A DNA stretch of 55,601 bases from an uncultured Bacteroidota bacterium (GCA_903853805.1 CAINUN010000084.1:1-55601), one strand, 5' to 3'; positions 17,432 through 27,467 are shown, counted from the first letter of the stretch. Notes: generated by a model from the letters alone, not told the origin. Numbers and translations: made by a program.

Positions 17432-17627
17432 CTAGCAATTCTTTTGCAGGCCGTGCTTTTAGTTTACCTTTTCTAACCGCATTCAAATTTTCAACCGCTT
17501 CTTTTATTTCTTCAATAAGCATTGATTTTTCATCAGAAATCGGAGTTGTCTTAACATAAGGAAGGCTTTTCAATACCTCAAATAAGTGAAGGGCCTTACT
17601 GTCTTTGATGTCTAAAAGTAATTTCAT
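17421..17627 (-). CDS. Antitoxin of a RelE/ParE-type module
   Basis: A 68-residue acidic/basic protein, MKLLLDIKDSKALHLFEVLK then SLPYVKTTPISDEKSML, ending in a lysine/glutamate-rich helix with KARPAKELLEEL. This is the layout of small Bacteroidota antitoxins: an N-terminal dimerising strand-helix part and a C-terminal toxin-binding helix. It lies directly upstream of the broken toxin frame. An exact TATCTTTG promoter element lies 21 bases before its ATG, so it may still be expressed as an orphan antitoxin. Confidence 0.75.
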   Translation of the reverse strand: MKLLLDIKDSKALHLFEVLKSLPYVKTTPISDEKSMLIEEIKEAVENLNAVRKGKLKARPAKELLEEL

Positions 17628-17648
17628 GGTCTACTATTTTTATGAAAA

Positions 17649-17656
17649 CAAAGATA
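17649..17656 (-). promoter_or_regulatory. Bacteroidota -7 element for the toxin-antitoxin locus
   Basis: The minus strand reads TATCTTTG, an exact match, ending 21 bases before the antitoxin ATG. No convincing TTTG is at the expected -33 distance. Confidence 0.45.
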
Positions 17657-17747
17657 AAACAAAAAGGACCTTGACCTTATCAGGGAACTTTTACTATCGC
17701 CTAAAACTATATTTCTTTTTATAAAAACAGGTTGCCACTTTTGCAAC

Positions 17748-18518
17748 ATGCAATACACCCTGAAAAAAAGTCTTGGTCAACATTTTTTACACGATGAAAA
17801 CATGTGTCGTAAAGTTGTTGAGCAAGTGAATAGGAAAGATGGAATGCAGTTGTTGGAAATTGGGCCTGGTGGAGGCGCTATCACAAAGTATCTTTTAGAC
17901 TGGGGGAATGTGCATTATAAAGCCATTGAAATTGACAAAGAGAAAATTGATTTTTTAAACAAAACATACCCGTCTATTCAAGACAAAATTATTCATCAAG
18001 ACATTCTCAAAGCTACTATTCCATTTGAAGGAAAATTTAGTGTGATTGGCAATTTTCCCTACAATATTTCATCTCCCATCATGTTCAAAGTGTTGGAATG
18101 GGAAAACTCTGTGGATGAAGTGATTGGCATGTTTCAAAAAGAAGTTGGGGTAAGAATTGCATCTGGACCAGGAAGTAAATTGTATGGCATATTAAGTGTG
18201 TTGACGCAAGCTTTTTTCAAAGTGGACTATCTTTTTGATGTGCATGAAAATTGTTTTACGCCGCCACCAAAAGTGAAAAGTGGTGTATTGCGTTTTACGA
18301 ATACAGGAAACCCATTTCAAATTGAAGACAAAAAGAAGTTTATTCAGTTAGTAAAAGCAGCGTTTAATCAGAGAAGAAAAACCTTGCGCAATGCGTTGAG
18401 AGGCACATTGATGCCCGATGCTTTACAACATGAATTGATGAGTCAGCGTGCCGAACAATTGTCGGTGAGCGAATTTGTTTTACTCCATAAAACCTTTCAA
18501 TGCGCGGAAAAGTTTTAA
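17748..18518 (+). CDS. rsmA: 16S rRNA A1518/A1519 dimethyltransferase RsmA (KsgA)
   Basis: RsmA dimethylates two adjacent adenines in helix 45 of 16S rRNA during late small-subunit assembly. The 256-residue protein begins with the family stretch LKKSLGQHFLHDENM, has SAM motif I LEIGPGGGA (36-44) and motif IV NFPYNIS (102-108), and ends with the RNA-binding C-terminal domain containing FNQRRKTLRNAL. The catalytic motif is NFPY in place of the more common NLPY, a conservative change. A short GTTGC/GCAAC hairpin at 17731-17747 lies right before the ATG. The last 19 bases overlap the next gene. Confidence 0.95.
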   Translation: MQYTLKKSLGQHFLHDENMCRKVVEQVNRKDGMQLLEIGPGGGAITKYLLDWGNVHYKAIEIDKEKIDFLNKTYPSIQDKIIHQDILKATIPFEGKFSVIGNFPYNISSPIMFKVLEWENSVDEVIGMFQKEVGVRIASGPGSKLYGILSVLTQAFFKVDYLFDVHENCFTPPPKVKSGVLRFTNTGNPFQIEDKKKFIQLVKAAFNQRRKTLRNALRGTLMPDALQHELMSQRAEQLSVSEFVLLHKTFQCAEKF

Positions 18519-19435
18519 TTGCAGCACCTGTTCATGATGTATTGACGAAAGGCTTGGCAGCCGAGGGATATGAATTAGTAGTTGTAGAAAATATTACACA
18601 AGACTTAGCTTTTAAATTTATATCCAATTGCGTTGGCGTTATTACTTCAACTCGTTTGCAATTAAACAAAGATTTATTGGATGCTGCGCCTTTGCTACAA
18701 TGGATTGGCAGAATGGGCTCTGGCATGGAAGTGATTGATGTGGAATATGCTATCCAAAAAGGGATTCAGTGTTTTAGCAGCCCTGAAGGAAATTGTAATG
18801 CCGTTGCCGAACATGCATTGGGTTTATTATTGGGATTGACCAAAAAAATTGTTTCAAGTAATGAAGAGGTGAGACAAGGAAAATGGCTAAGAGAGGAAAA
18901 TCGTGGAATGGAATTGGAAGGTAAAACCATTGGTATTATTGGATTTGGACACACCGGTACTGCATTTGCCAAAAAACTTTCGGGTTTCGATATGCACATT
19001 CTTGCTTACGATAAATACAAGCGAGATCTTTCTTTTTCAGGAATTGAGTTTTGCAAGGATTTGAATCGAATTTTCAAAGAAGCGGATATTATCAGCTTTC
19101 ATGTGCCATTGCAAGAAGACACATTGCATTATTTCAATGATTTCTTTTTAAATCAAATGCAAAAGCCCTTTATCCTCTTAAATACTTCTCGTGGACAAGT
19201 AGTGGATACAAATGTTATATTATTAGGCTTGAAGGGTGGTAAATTGCGAGCTGTTGGATTAGATGTCCTAGAAGAAGAACCCCTTTCAAAAACAAGCATT
19301 ATATACCAAGAAAAAATTAAGGAAATTCAAGCCTATACACAAGTTATCATTACCCCACACATTGCCGGATATTCTCACGAAGCACTCTATAAAATGAGTA
19401 AAACACTGCTGACTAAAATTGTCACTAGAATGTAA
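18500..19435 (+). CDS. D-isomer-specific 2-hydroxyacid dehydrogenase
   Basis: A 311-residue NAD-dependent dehydrogenase of the phosphoglycerate dehydrogenase/D-lactate dehydrogenase superfamily. It has the nucleotide-binding loop GIIGFGHTG (145-153) and the catalytic triad R231 (NTSRGQVVD), E260 (VLEEEPL) and H287 (ITPHIAGYS). Without the extra ACT domain of SerA it could be a short phosphoglycerate dehydrogenase or another ketoacid reductase; the substrate cannot be told from sequence. It overlaps rsmA by 19 bases, so the two are translationally linked. Confidence 0.9.
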   Translation: MRGKVLIAAPVHDVLTKGLAAEGYELVVVENITQDLAFKFISNCVGVITSTRLQLNKDLLDAAPLLQWIGRMGSGMEVIDVEYAIQKGIQCFSSPEGNCNAVAEHALGLLLGLTKKIVSSNEEVRQGKWLREENRGMELEGKTIGIIGFGHTGTAFAKKLSGFDMHILAYDKYKRDLSFSGIEFCKDLNRIFKEADIISFHVPLQEDTLHYFNDFFLNQMQKPFILLNTSRGQVVDTNVILLGLKGGKLRAVGLDVLEEEPLSKTSIIYQEKIKEIQAYTQVIITPHIAGYSHEALYKMSKTLLTKIVTRM

Positions 19436-19549
19436 GAATATATTGAACAAACAATTCTTTGACAAAAAAGTTATTTACCGCCTGTATTTTTAACGGGAAT
19501 TTATATCTTTACCACTTCATTTGGTTAATTATTTTATTTTATATCGGAT

Positions 19550-22500
19550 ATGACTCGTAGTTTACGTATTCTGTTCTTGTTAGTGTTCATTGGCGTTGCC
19601 AATATTGGTTTAGCCCAATCTGGAGCGTTATCAGGAGTAATTAAAGAGAAAAAAACGAATGAGCCTGTAATTGGCGCAGTTGTAGAAGTTTATCAAGCAG
19701 GAACACTCAGAGGTGGTGCTGCTACTGACGATGAAGGTAAGTACCTTATAAAGCCATTAAACCCATCTACTAATTTTGAGGTAAGGGTGAAGTATGCAAC
19801 TTTTAGAGAAATCAGGATGAACAATGTTCAGATTACTGCTGACAGAACTACATACCAAGATTTCAAAATGGAAGAGAACATTAAAGAAATGGAAGGCGTA
19901 ATCATTAGAAGCTACAAGGTTCCATTGATTAAAAAAGATGAACCTGGAAGTTCTACCACAATTACTTCAGAGCAAATTGAAAAACTTCCTACACGAAATA
20001 CTAGCGACGCTGCCTCTATGTCTGCGGGCGCATACCAACAAAAAAGTGGTGCTTCAGTTAGTCTTTCAGGTGCACGTTCTAACGGAACACTATATGTAAT
20101 TGATGGTGTGCAAGTAAATGGTTCAAGCGGAACCAATCTTCCTCCTAATTCAATTGACCAAATTTCAGTATTGACTTCTGGAATTCCAGCAAAATTTGGT
20201 GATGCTACAGGAGGTGTTATTAATATTACTACAAAAGGACCTTCAGCAACTACAAGAGGGTCATTTGGATTGGAACAATCAGTTGATGGTTATGGTCATA
20301 CTCTTGCATATTTTAACTTGGGTGGACCGTTGTTAAAGAAAATCACAGTTACAGGCGCTAAAAAACCAGTTTTAGGATATACTTTAAGCGGTCAATATTT
20401 GTATGATTTAGATAATAACCCATCATTCTATCCTAACTATATATTAAAGGGAGATAAGTTGAAACAACTCCAAGATAATCCCTTGGTTTTGACAACAAGT
20501 TCAACAGGTGCGCCTATTTTCCGTTATGCGTCTGAATATATTCGCATGACTGATATGGAAACACGTAAAGCGAGAATAAACGCAGATTATAGAAATGCCA
20601 GAATCGTTGGTAAATTAGATTATCAATTAAATGACCAAATGAATATTACATTTGGTGGAAATGCAAGCTATATTTCTTCAAAGGGTTATAATAGAGCATA
20701 TACATTAATGTCTCCTCAGGGAATACCAACTACTAACAATTTTACAGGAAGAGGGTTTATTAGATTTAGTCAACGTTTTGGAAAATCAGTTTCAGCATTA
20801 GAAAATGGTGAAAACAAGGAAACTAAGGCACCATTAATTTCAAATGCCTATTACACACTTCAAGCCGACTATCAGTTAGATTATTCTAGCTATGAGGACC
20901 CTAATCATAAAAGAAATTCTTTTGATTATGGTTATGTAGGAAAATTTGATGTAGTGACACGACCATTTTATTATCCTGGTCAAGACAAGGATAATAGAAC
21001 CATGATTAAATTATACACTTATGATTATCCTGTAAGAGTAGATTTTACTCGTTCAGAAATAAATCCATTATTAGCAAATTATACTTCTCAGATTTATAAT
21101 TATTTAGATGGTGCAAAACCATTTACCTTAAATAATATTTATCAATATAATGGGTTAAGAAATGGAGATTTCCCTAATACAGTATATGGTTTATGGTATA
21201 ATACTGGTAATAGTTTAACTGGGTATGGTTATAGTAATACTGAACAATTTTCATTTCAAATGGATGCCAGTTTTGACTTCCACCCTAAAAAAACTAGACA
21301 TCAAATTGAATTTGGATTATATTATCAACAAAGAGCCGATAGGGGTTATAGTGTAGGTGCTGGTCAACTTTGGGGTTTAGCTCGTTTGTTAACTAACAAA
21401 CATATTTCAAATCTTGATGAAGCCAACCCGATATATATAGTAAATGGGCATCAATATAATTATCAAGATGTAGCAAATGGTGTAATTACACCAGGTCCAA
21501 ATGATACATTGACCTATAATAGGTTGTGTGATACTGCATCACAAAGTGCTTTTGATTATAATCTAAGAAACAAATTGGGTTTAAGTCCATATGGAACTGA
21601 TTATCTTAACATTGATAACATGAACCCTTCTACATTTTCTGTTAGCATGTTTTCTCCGGATGAGCTAATTAATCAAGGTAATCCAGTTGCATCTTGGTAT
21701 GGTTATGATTATGCTGGAAACAGGTTAAATGGACAGGTTAATTTTAATGATTGGTTTACTAAAAAAGATGCAAGAGGAAATTATACTCGTGAAATTGGCG
21801 CTTTTAAACCAAATTATATCGCAGGATACATAATGGATAAGTTTGAGTTACCAAACAATGCTCTTTTCAATATTGGTTTGCGCGTTGAGAGATACGATGC
21901 AAATACTAAGGTTTTAAAAGACCCTTATTCATTATATGCATCACAAACAGTAGCTTCTTCATTAGCGAAAAATCAATATGTTACAGGTAGAAAAGCACCA
22001 GATAATATTGGGGATGATTATGTTGTATATGTAACTAGTAATTCAGCTGATTCACCATCAGTTGTAGGTTATCGTAACGGTGATGATTGGTATGATGCAC
22101 GTGGAAAAATTGTTACAGACCCTACCACTTTAGGCGGCTCTGAATTACAACCTGAACTTCAAAAAATCGGAGGTAAAGTTTATACAATGAAAGATGCAGG
22201 ATATAATCCAAATACATCTTTTACTGATTATACTCCACAAATTACTTTATCACCACGTATTGCATACTCTTTCCCTATTGCAGACAAAGCAATGTTTTAT
22301 GCACACTACGATGTATTGGTTCAACGTCCTAAAGCAACTGGAGAAATTTTTGCTTCACCAATTGATTATTACTATATTAATCAAAGTTCTAATGGGATTA
22401 TAGCAAACCCTAATTTGAAACCTGAAAGAATGTTTGATTATGAATTAGGTTTTCAACAAGAACTTACAAAACATTCAGCAATTACAATAAACGCATATTA

Positions 22501-23332
22501 CAAAGAACGTAAAGATATGATACAAGTTAGACCATATTTATATGCATGGCCTAATACTTATTATACATTTGGAAACAGAGACTTTTCTACAACAAAAGGT
22601 TTTGTTTTAAAGTATGATTTGCGCAGAATCAATCATGTGTCAATGTTGTTGAGTTATAATCTTCAATTTGCTGAAGGTTCTGGTTCAAGTTCTTCTTCAT
22701 CAAATGGTGGTTCAGGAGGATTTGTTGGTGCTCAAGGGTTGATGCAAAACCTTATTTCAGCAGGTTTGCCTAACCTACGTTTTGGATTTCCTTTAGATAT
22801 TGATTCTCGTCATAATCTTACTGCGGATATTGACTATAGGTATGAAAAAGGCGAAGGTCCTCTTTGGGGAAAACGTCACATTCTTGAAAATGCAGGTATT
22901 AACTTCATTTTCAGAACAAGAAGTGGGGAGCCATATACTAGATATTTATTTACTGATTCAAGAGTCATTGCAGGCGGACCTCAAGGTTCTCGTTTACCAT
23001 GGCATTATATGCTCGATTTGAGAATTGATAAAGAATTTGAGTTGCCGTTTGCAAAAAAAATTGCTTCAGACGGGAAATCTGCCTCTAGATATTCACTAAC
23101 TGGATATATTGTAGTGTCAAATGTCTTCAATACTATGGATGTTCTTGGTGTTTATGGTTTTACCGGAAAAGCGGACGATGATGGTTGGTTGACTTCAGCT
23201 CAAGGCGCTTTAGAATCGAGTGTAAAAGTTTCTCCTGATTCATATAAGGAGCTTTATGCACTTAGTCGTAAAACACCTGGTTTAATTAACAATCCAAGAA
23301 GAATCAACTTCGGTATTCAATTTAATTTCTAA
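19550..23332 (+). CDS. TonB-dependent receptor with carboxypeptidase-like regulatory domain
   Basis: A 1260-residue outer membrane protein. A signal peptide (to about residue 23, NIGLAQ) is followed by a CarboxypepD-reg-like beta-sandwich (GALSGVIKEKKTNEPVIGAV through about 110), a TonB plug domain (SSTTITSEQIEKLPTRNT onward; LYVIDGVQVNG; GIPAKFGDATGGVINITTKG) and a 22-strand-type barrel that ends with the required terminal phenylalanine (INFGIQFNF). It takes up a large ligand using TonB energy, but the ligand is not evident; no SusD-like partner follows. Instead the next genes encode a giant exported protein and a PorV/PorQ-like protein, so the three are likely one functional unit with intergenic gaps of 32 and 53 bases. 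A near-consensus TATCTTTA lies upstream. Confidence 0.93.
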   Translation: MTRSLRILFLLVFIGVANIGLAQSGALSGVIKEKKTNEPVIGAVVEVYQAGTLRGGAATDDEGKYLIKPLNPSTNFEVRVKYATFREIRMNNVQITADRTTYQDFKMEENIKEMEGVIIRSYKVPLIKKDEPGSSTTITSEQIEKLPTRNTSDAASMSAGAYQQKSGASVSLSGARSNGTLYVIDGVQVNGSSGTNLPPNSIDQISVLTSGIPAKFGDATGGVINITTKGPSATTRGSFGLEQSVDGYGHTLAYFNLGGPLLKKITVTGAKKPVLGYTLSGQYLYDLDNNPSFYPNYILKGDKLKQLQDNPLVLTTSSTGAPIFRYASEYIRMTDMETRKARINADYRNARIVGKLDYQLNDQMNITFGGNASYISSKGYNRAYTLMSPQGIPTTNNFTGRGFIRFSQRFGKSVSALENGENKETKAPLISNAYYTLQADYQLDYSSYEDPNHKRNSFDYGYVGKFDVVTRPFYYPGQDKDNRTMIKLYTYDYPVRVDFTRSEINPLLANYTSQIYNYLDGAKPFTLNNIYQYNGLRNGDFPNTVYGLWYNTGNSLTGYGYSNTEQFSFQMDASFDFHPKKTRHQIEFGLYYQQRADRGYSVGAGQLWGLARLLTNKHISNLDEANPIYIVNGHQYNYQDVANGVITPGPNDTLTYNRLCDTASQSAFDYNLRNKLGLSPYGTDYLNIDNMNPSTFSVSMFSPDELINQGNPVASWYGYDYAGNRLNGQVNFNDWFTKKDARGNYTREIGAFKPNYIAGYIMDKFELPNNALFNIGLRVERYDANTKVLKDPYSLYASQTVASSLAKNQYVTGRKAPDNIGDDYVVYVTSNSADSPSVVGYRNGDDWYDARGKIVTDPTTLGGSELQPELQKIGGKVYTMKDAGYNPNTSFTDYTPQITLSPRIAYSFPIADKAMFYAHYDVLVQRPKATGEIFASPIDYYYINQSSNGIIANPNLKPERMFDYELGFQQELTKHSAITINAYYKERKDMIQVRPYLYAWPNTYYTFGNRDFSTTKGFVLKYDLRRINHVSMLLSYNLQFAEGSGSSSSSSNGGSGGFVGAQGLMQNLISAGLPNLRFGFPLDIDSRHNLTADIDYRYEKGEGPLWGKRHILENAGINFIFRTRSGEPYTRYLFTDSRVIAGGPQGSRLPWHYMLDLRIDKEFELPFAKKIASDGKSASRYSLTGYIVVSNVFNTMDVLGVYGFTGKADDDGWLTSAQGALESSVKVSPDSYKELYALSRKTPGLINNPRRINFGIQFNF

Positions 23333-23364
23333 TTAGTAATAATTAATAATAACTTTTGTAAGTT

Positions 23365-26300
23365 ATGTTTATCAATAAAAGTAATAGAATAATTTCTTTA
23401 GCTGTTTTTGCATTTGTTGGACTGTCAGTTCAAGTGCTTGCTCGACCAAATGTTGGTGTAAATAAACCTGCAAATAAAACAGTTTTATTAAAAACTGCCG
23501 CTGGTTGCGATCCTGCTACAGCCAGTATTGATTTGGACATCAATAATGTTCGAACCAAATTGATGACCGGAGGTGATATGTGGTGGGATATCGGAACCGC
23601 AGAAGCTCGTTACGAAATTCCAAAAGGTTCCAAGAAAAATTCCTTATTCGCTGGTTCACTTTGGGTTGGGGGTTATACTCCAGATAAGCAATTGAAAGTT
23701 GCTGCTCAAACATATCGTCAGGATGGTAATGACTATTGGCCTGGACCTTTAGAATATAATAATGGCTCTTATTCAATTGATAAAACAGTTTGTTCTGATT
23801 GGGATAGATTTTGGAAAATTGACATGGTAACCATTACCAAATTTAAAGAAATTGTAAAAAATGGTGGAACTCCTAGCTATTCAGATTTTACAACCATTTT
23901 TGAATGGCCTGCTAAAGGAAATGGATTACCAGCTGTCCCAGGAGACCCTCAAAACGCAAATGGACCTTTACAAAAAGCAAAAGGTACAAGTGGTAATACC
24001 TTAACAATGGATTATAGGGATTATGCACCGTTTGTTGATGTCAATGGTGATGGAGTATATAATCCTGAGTCAGGTGAATACCCAGACATTTTAGGAGATC
24101 AATATATATGGTGGGTTTTTAATGATAAGGGTAATACAAAACAACAGTCTAATACTGAAGCTATTGGCTTGGAGGTTCAGGCAAGTGCTTTTGCTTTTGC
24201 TACCAAAGATTATCTTAATGATGCAACATTTTATAAGTACACATTAATTAATAGAAGTACAAATACTTTGGATAGTACATTTGTTTCAACTTGGACAGAT
24301 GCGGATTTGGGATATGCATTTGACGATTTTATTGGTTGTGATACTACTCGTGGTTTGGGAATTCTATATAATGGTAAATCTGTTGATGGACAAGGTGAAA
24401 TTAATAGTTATGGTGATAAAATTCCAATGGTCGGAGTTGACTTTTTTCAAGGTCCTAAAAGACATTTTTTAAGCCCTTTCACTGGAAATGATACCTCTGT
24501 TAAACTTAGCATGGAAGCTTTCACTTATTACAGTAATACAAGTGATCAAAGATTAGGAAACCCAACAAATGGTGTTCAGATATATAACTACATGACTGGA
24601 AGTGCTAGAAATGGTCAAAAGTTTGTAAACGATTTTCAAGGTGTCTGCGTACAGTCTACAGGAGTTGGTTCAGGTACTGATACTAAATATTTATTTTATG
24701 GAGATCCTGCAAAAAACGAATGGTCAGAATGTGTTTGTTGTAATACACCCAATGATAGAAGATTTATTCACTCTAGTGGACCACTAACGTTGTTACCGAA
24801 TGCAATTAATGATATTGTAATTGGTGTAGTATGGGTTGCCAATACTGGAGGTTGTGGTGGACAATCAGCATCATTTAGTAAAATTAGAATTGCGGATGAT
24901 GTTGCTCAAACATTATATGATAATAATTTCCAAAAAATTGAAGGGCCAAATGCTCCGCAATTGAATTATAGGGAATTAGACAGAAAACTTGTTTTCTATC
25001 TAACAAATCCATCTACAAGTAACAACTTCCTAGAAAAATTTGGCTATCAAACAGACTCTGCAAAATACCGTATTGCATCACTTAAAGCAAGAAAATTTGG
25101 GTATGTAGATTCTCTTTACAAATTTGAAGGATATAGAGTTTTCCAATTGAGCAACTCAGAAGTAACACCTGCTCAAATATTTAATGATAATGGAACAATA
25201 AATAGCAGTTTGGCTGTTGAAGTATTCCAATGCGATATTAGAAATGGCATTACTCAAATGGTTAATTGGACTAAAAATATTGACATTCAAAATTGTGATT
25301 CTTGTTATGATGCTTCCATTAAAGTAAATGGTAAGGATAGTGGTATAGTACATAGTTTTGAAATCAGTACTGATGCGTTTTCTACAGGACTTGATAAACG
25401 TTTAGTAAACTATAAAACATACTATTTTACAGCAATTGCATATGCACATAACAACTTCGTCAATTTTGCACCGGGTAAAAATGAAAAATCTCAAGATGTA
25501 GTCTATCTTGAAAGTTCAAGTGGTCCTTTAGGAAAAGGAGATCCATTGAAGGTAGTTACTTCTATGCCCAATCCTGGATATCAGATTGGAACTGGTACAG
25601 CATTAGGTTCTGATTATGGTGATGGTGTAATAATCCAACGTATTGAAGGGGCTGGTAATGGTGGAAATTTCTTACAATTAGATCCTGAAGCAGAAGCAGA
25701 TGCGTTATTGTCATCGAATAATTATATCACCGCACAACCTAAATATTTGTTAGGTCACGGACCAGTTGAGGTTAAAGTGATAGATCCAGTAAAAGTTCCT
25801 AAAGCAAATTGGTCTATTTATATATATAAAGATACAGTTCGCCATCCGAATTCTGTTTATTCAATTAAGCCATCTCCATCTGCTTTCGACCAATTTGAAA
25901 GATTGGTAGACAGTACTTGTGGTTGGAAACTCGTTAATGAAACAAATGGCGATGTTATTTATAATGAAAGCAATTTGAAATTATTCAACGAGCAGATTTT
26001 ATCTGAATATGGATTGTCTGTTAATATTTCTCAAGTTGAACGTCCTAATGACAAACCAACTTCTGATGGCAATGGGTTAATTTCATCCGATATTAGCTAT
26101 GTAAACCCAGCGTTGGCTTGGTTAGCTGGTGTGCCTGATGCTGAGTTAAGATCTCAATTAAATTGGATAAGGAGCGGTAAAAGTTTGGATCCTTACGACG
26201 CAACAAAAACACCACCTGTTTTGTGTAATTATTCCGATGGACCATATGATTCAGTACAATATTATGAATCACTTTTGGCAAACAATAATTTTACTAAGGG

Positions 26301-27414
26301 AACTTGGGCTCCTTATTCTTGTGGCGCTACTGAAGTAGATCCTGCTTGTGGATTTGGGGTTGCAAAATTAGGTACCCAAAGACCATTATACGATTTAATG
26401 GATGTGGATATTGTTTTCACAAGTGATAAATCAAAATGGTCTAAGTCATTAGTAGTTGAACTGAATGATGAAAAAACACTTACACAAGGAAATACTAACA
26501 AGTTCTATATTCGCTCTCATAAGTCATGGACAGGAGATGTAGATAATAACGGTAATCCAATTTATGCTACATCATCAACTGATACTGGTTTTTCATATTT
26601 TCCTGGCTATGCAATTAACCAAGTAACTGGTGAAAGACTCAATATAATATTTGGTGAAGACTCTTATCAGTCAAGTCAAAATGGTAGCGACCTTATTTGG
26701 AATCCAACTAGTACTATTATAGATAATTTTGGAAACAGTGTTTTTGGTGGTAAACACTATATTTACATATCTAATACTCGCTATGATGAATGTACGCAAT
26801 TAGCTAATGGAATTTCATTTGGTAACAACACTATCGAAATGTCAAATGCTTACCATTCTATCAAGTGGGTTGGTTTACCAACAATTGCAAATGGTTATAA
26901 ATTGTTGCCTTTAAAAGATGGTTTGATTCCTACCGAGACAAGACTCAGATTTAGGGTAAAACGTCCTTATTCTAAATTTATTCCAACCCCTTCTATGCCT
27001 TTGAAAAATGATGGTTTTCCTGTTTATAGTTTCAATACAGAGAGTTTAGCACCAACATCATTTAATGAATTAGGGAATACAGATGCAGATAAATATCTTG
27101 ATAAAATCCTTGCAGTGCCAAATCCATATTATGCTCATAATGGTTATGAAATTAATCGTTTGGATACACGTGTGCGCATTATTGGATTACCTGCACGTGC
27201 AACAGTAAGTATTTATTCACTGGATGGTAATTTGATTAGGCGTATTACTAAAGACAATGCAGCAGTATCATACATTGATTGGGATATTAGAAATGATAAA
27301 AGTCTACCTATTGCTAGTGGCATGTATTTAATTCATGTTCAAGCTGAAGGTATTGGCGAAAAAATTATTAAATGGTTTGGCGCAATGCGTCCTGTTGATA
27401 TTACTACTTATTAA
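23365..27414 (+). CDS. Giant exported protein with T9SS type A-like C-terminus
   Basis: A 1349-residue protein with a signal peptide (SLAVFAFVGLSVQVLA) and no recognised catalytic domain. The N-terminal part has the conserved pattern NNVRTKLMTGGDMWWDIG, GSLWVGGYTP and DGNDYWPGPLEY, seen in a family of large Bacteroidota secreted proteins. The middle contains calcium-like DVNGDGVYNPESGEYPDI. The last 90 residues (VPNPYYAHNGYE, then IYSLDGNLIRRI, SGMYLIHV, IIKWF) resemble the FlgD-like/type A T9SS tail. It lies between a TonB receptor and a PorV/PorQ-like gene, consistent with T9SS export to the surface. Its job is unknown; a surface structural or ligand-capture role is an inference. Confidence 0.8.
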   Translation: MFINKSNRIISLAVFAFVGLSVQVLARPNVGVNKPANKTVLLKTAAGCDPATASIDLDINNVRTKLMTGGDMWWDIGTAEARYEIPKGSKKNSLFAGSLWVGGYTPDKQLKVAAQTYRQDGNDYWPGPLEYNNGSYSIDKTVCSDWDRFWKIDMVTITKFKEIVKNGGTPSYSDFTTIFEWPAKGNGLPAVPGDPQNANGPLQKAKGTSGNTLTMDYRDYAPFVDVNGDGVYNPESGEYPDILGDQYIWWVFNDKGNTKQQSNTEAIGLEVQASAFAFATKDYLNDATFYKYTLINRSTNTLDSTFVSTWTDADLGYAFDDFIGCDTTRGLGILYNGKSVDGQGEINSYGDKIPMVGVDFFQGPKRHFLSPFTGNDTSVKLSMEAFTYYSNTSDQRLGNPTNGVQIYNYMTGSARNGQKFVNDFQGVCVQSTGVGSGTDTKYLFYGDPAKNEWSECVCCNTPNDRRFIHSSGPLTLLPNAINDIVIGVVWVANTGGCGGQSASFSKIRIADDVAQTLYDNNFQKIEGPNAPQLNYRELDRKLVFYLTNPSTSNNFLEKFGYQTDSAKYRIASLKARKFGYVDSLYKFEGYRVFQLSNSEVTPAQIFNDNGTINSSLAVEVFQCDIRNGITQMVNWTKNIDIQNCDSCYDASIKVNGKDSGIVHSFEISTDAFSTGLDKRLVNYKTYYFTAIAYAHNNFVNFAPGKNEKSQDVVYLESSSGPLGKGDPLKVVTSMPNPGYQIGTGTALGSDYGDGVIIQRIEGAGNGGNFLQLDPEAEADALLSSNNYITAQPKYLLGHGPVEVKVIDPVKVPKANWSIYIYKDTVRHPNSVYSIKPSPSAFDQFERLVDSTCGWKLVNETNGDVIYNESNLKLFNEQILSEYGLSVNISQVERPNDKPTSDGNGLISSDISYVNPALAWLAGVPDAELRSQLNWIRSGKSLDPYDATKTPPVLCNYSDGPYDSVQYYESLLANNNFTKGTWAPYSCGATEVDPACGFGVAKLGTQRPLYDLMDVDIVFTSDKSKWSKSLVVELNDEKTLTQGNTNKFYIRSHKSWTGDVDNNGNPIYATSSTDTGFSYFPGYAINQVTGERLNIIFGEDSYQSSQNGSDLIWNPTSTIIDNFGNSVFGGKHYIYISNTRYDECTQLANGISFGNNTIEMSNAYHSIKWVGLPTIANGYKLLPLKDGLIPTETRLRFRVKRPYSKFIPTPSMPLKNDGFPVYSFNTESLAPTSFNELGNTDADKYLDKILAVPNPYYAHNGYEINRLDTRVRIIGLPARATVSIYSLDGNLIRRITKDNAAVSYIDWDIRNDKSLPIASGMYLIHVQAEGIGEKIIKWFGAMRPVDITTY

Positions 27415-27424
27415 AAATAATCAT

Positions 27425-27442
27425 GGGGCGGCTTGCCGCCCC
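27425..27442 (+). other. GC-rich hairpin between surface-cluster genes
   Basis: GGGGCGGC, loop TT, GCCGCCCC is a perfect eight-base-pair stem in an otherwise AT-rich gap of 53 bases. It is not followed by T residues. It could pause polymerase or protect the upstream mRNA end and so lower or decouple expression of the PorV/PorQ-like gene. Confidence 0.7.
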
Positions 27443-27467
27443 TCACAAAATACTATTTAAGAATATT

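Noticed and set aside
17731-17747. GTTGC/GCAAC hairpin just before the rsmA ATG as a riboswitch or thermosensor
   Set aside because: A five-base stem with a seven-base loop is too weak a signal and no known leader class matches.
27423-27467. N-terminal extension of the PorV-like protein
   Set aside because: It would translate the GC-rich hairpin and place a non-signal stretch before a clear signal peptide.
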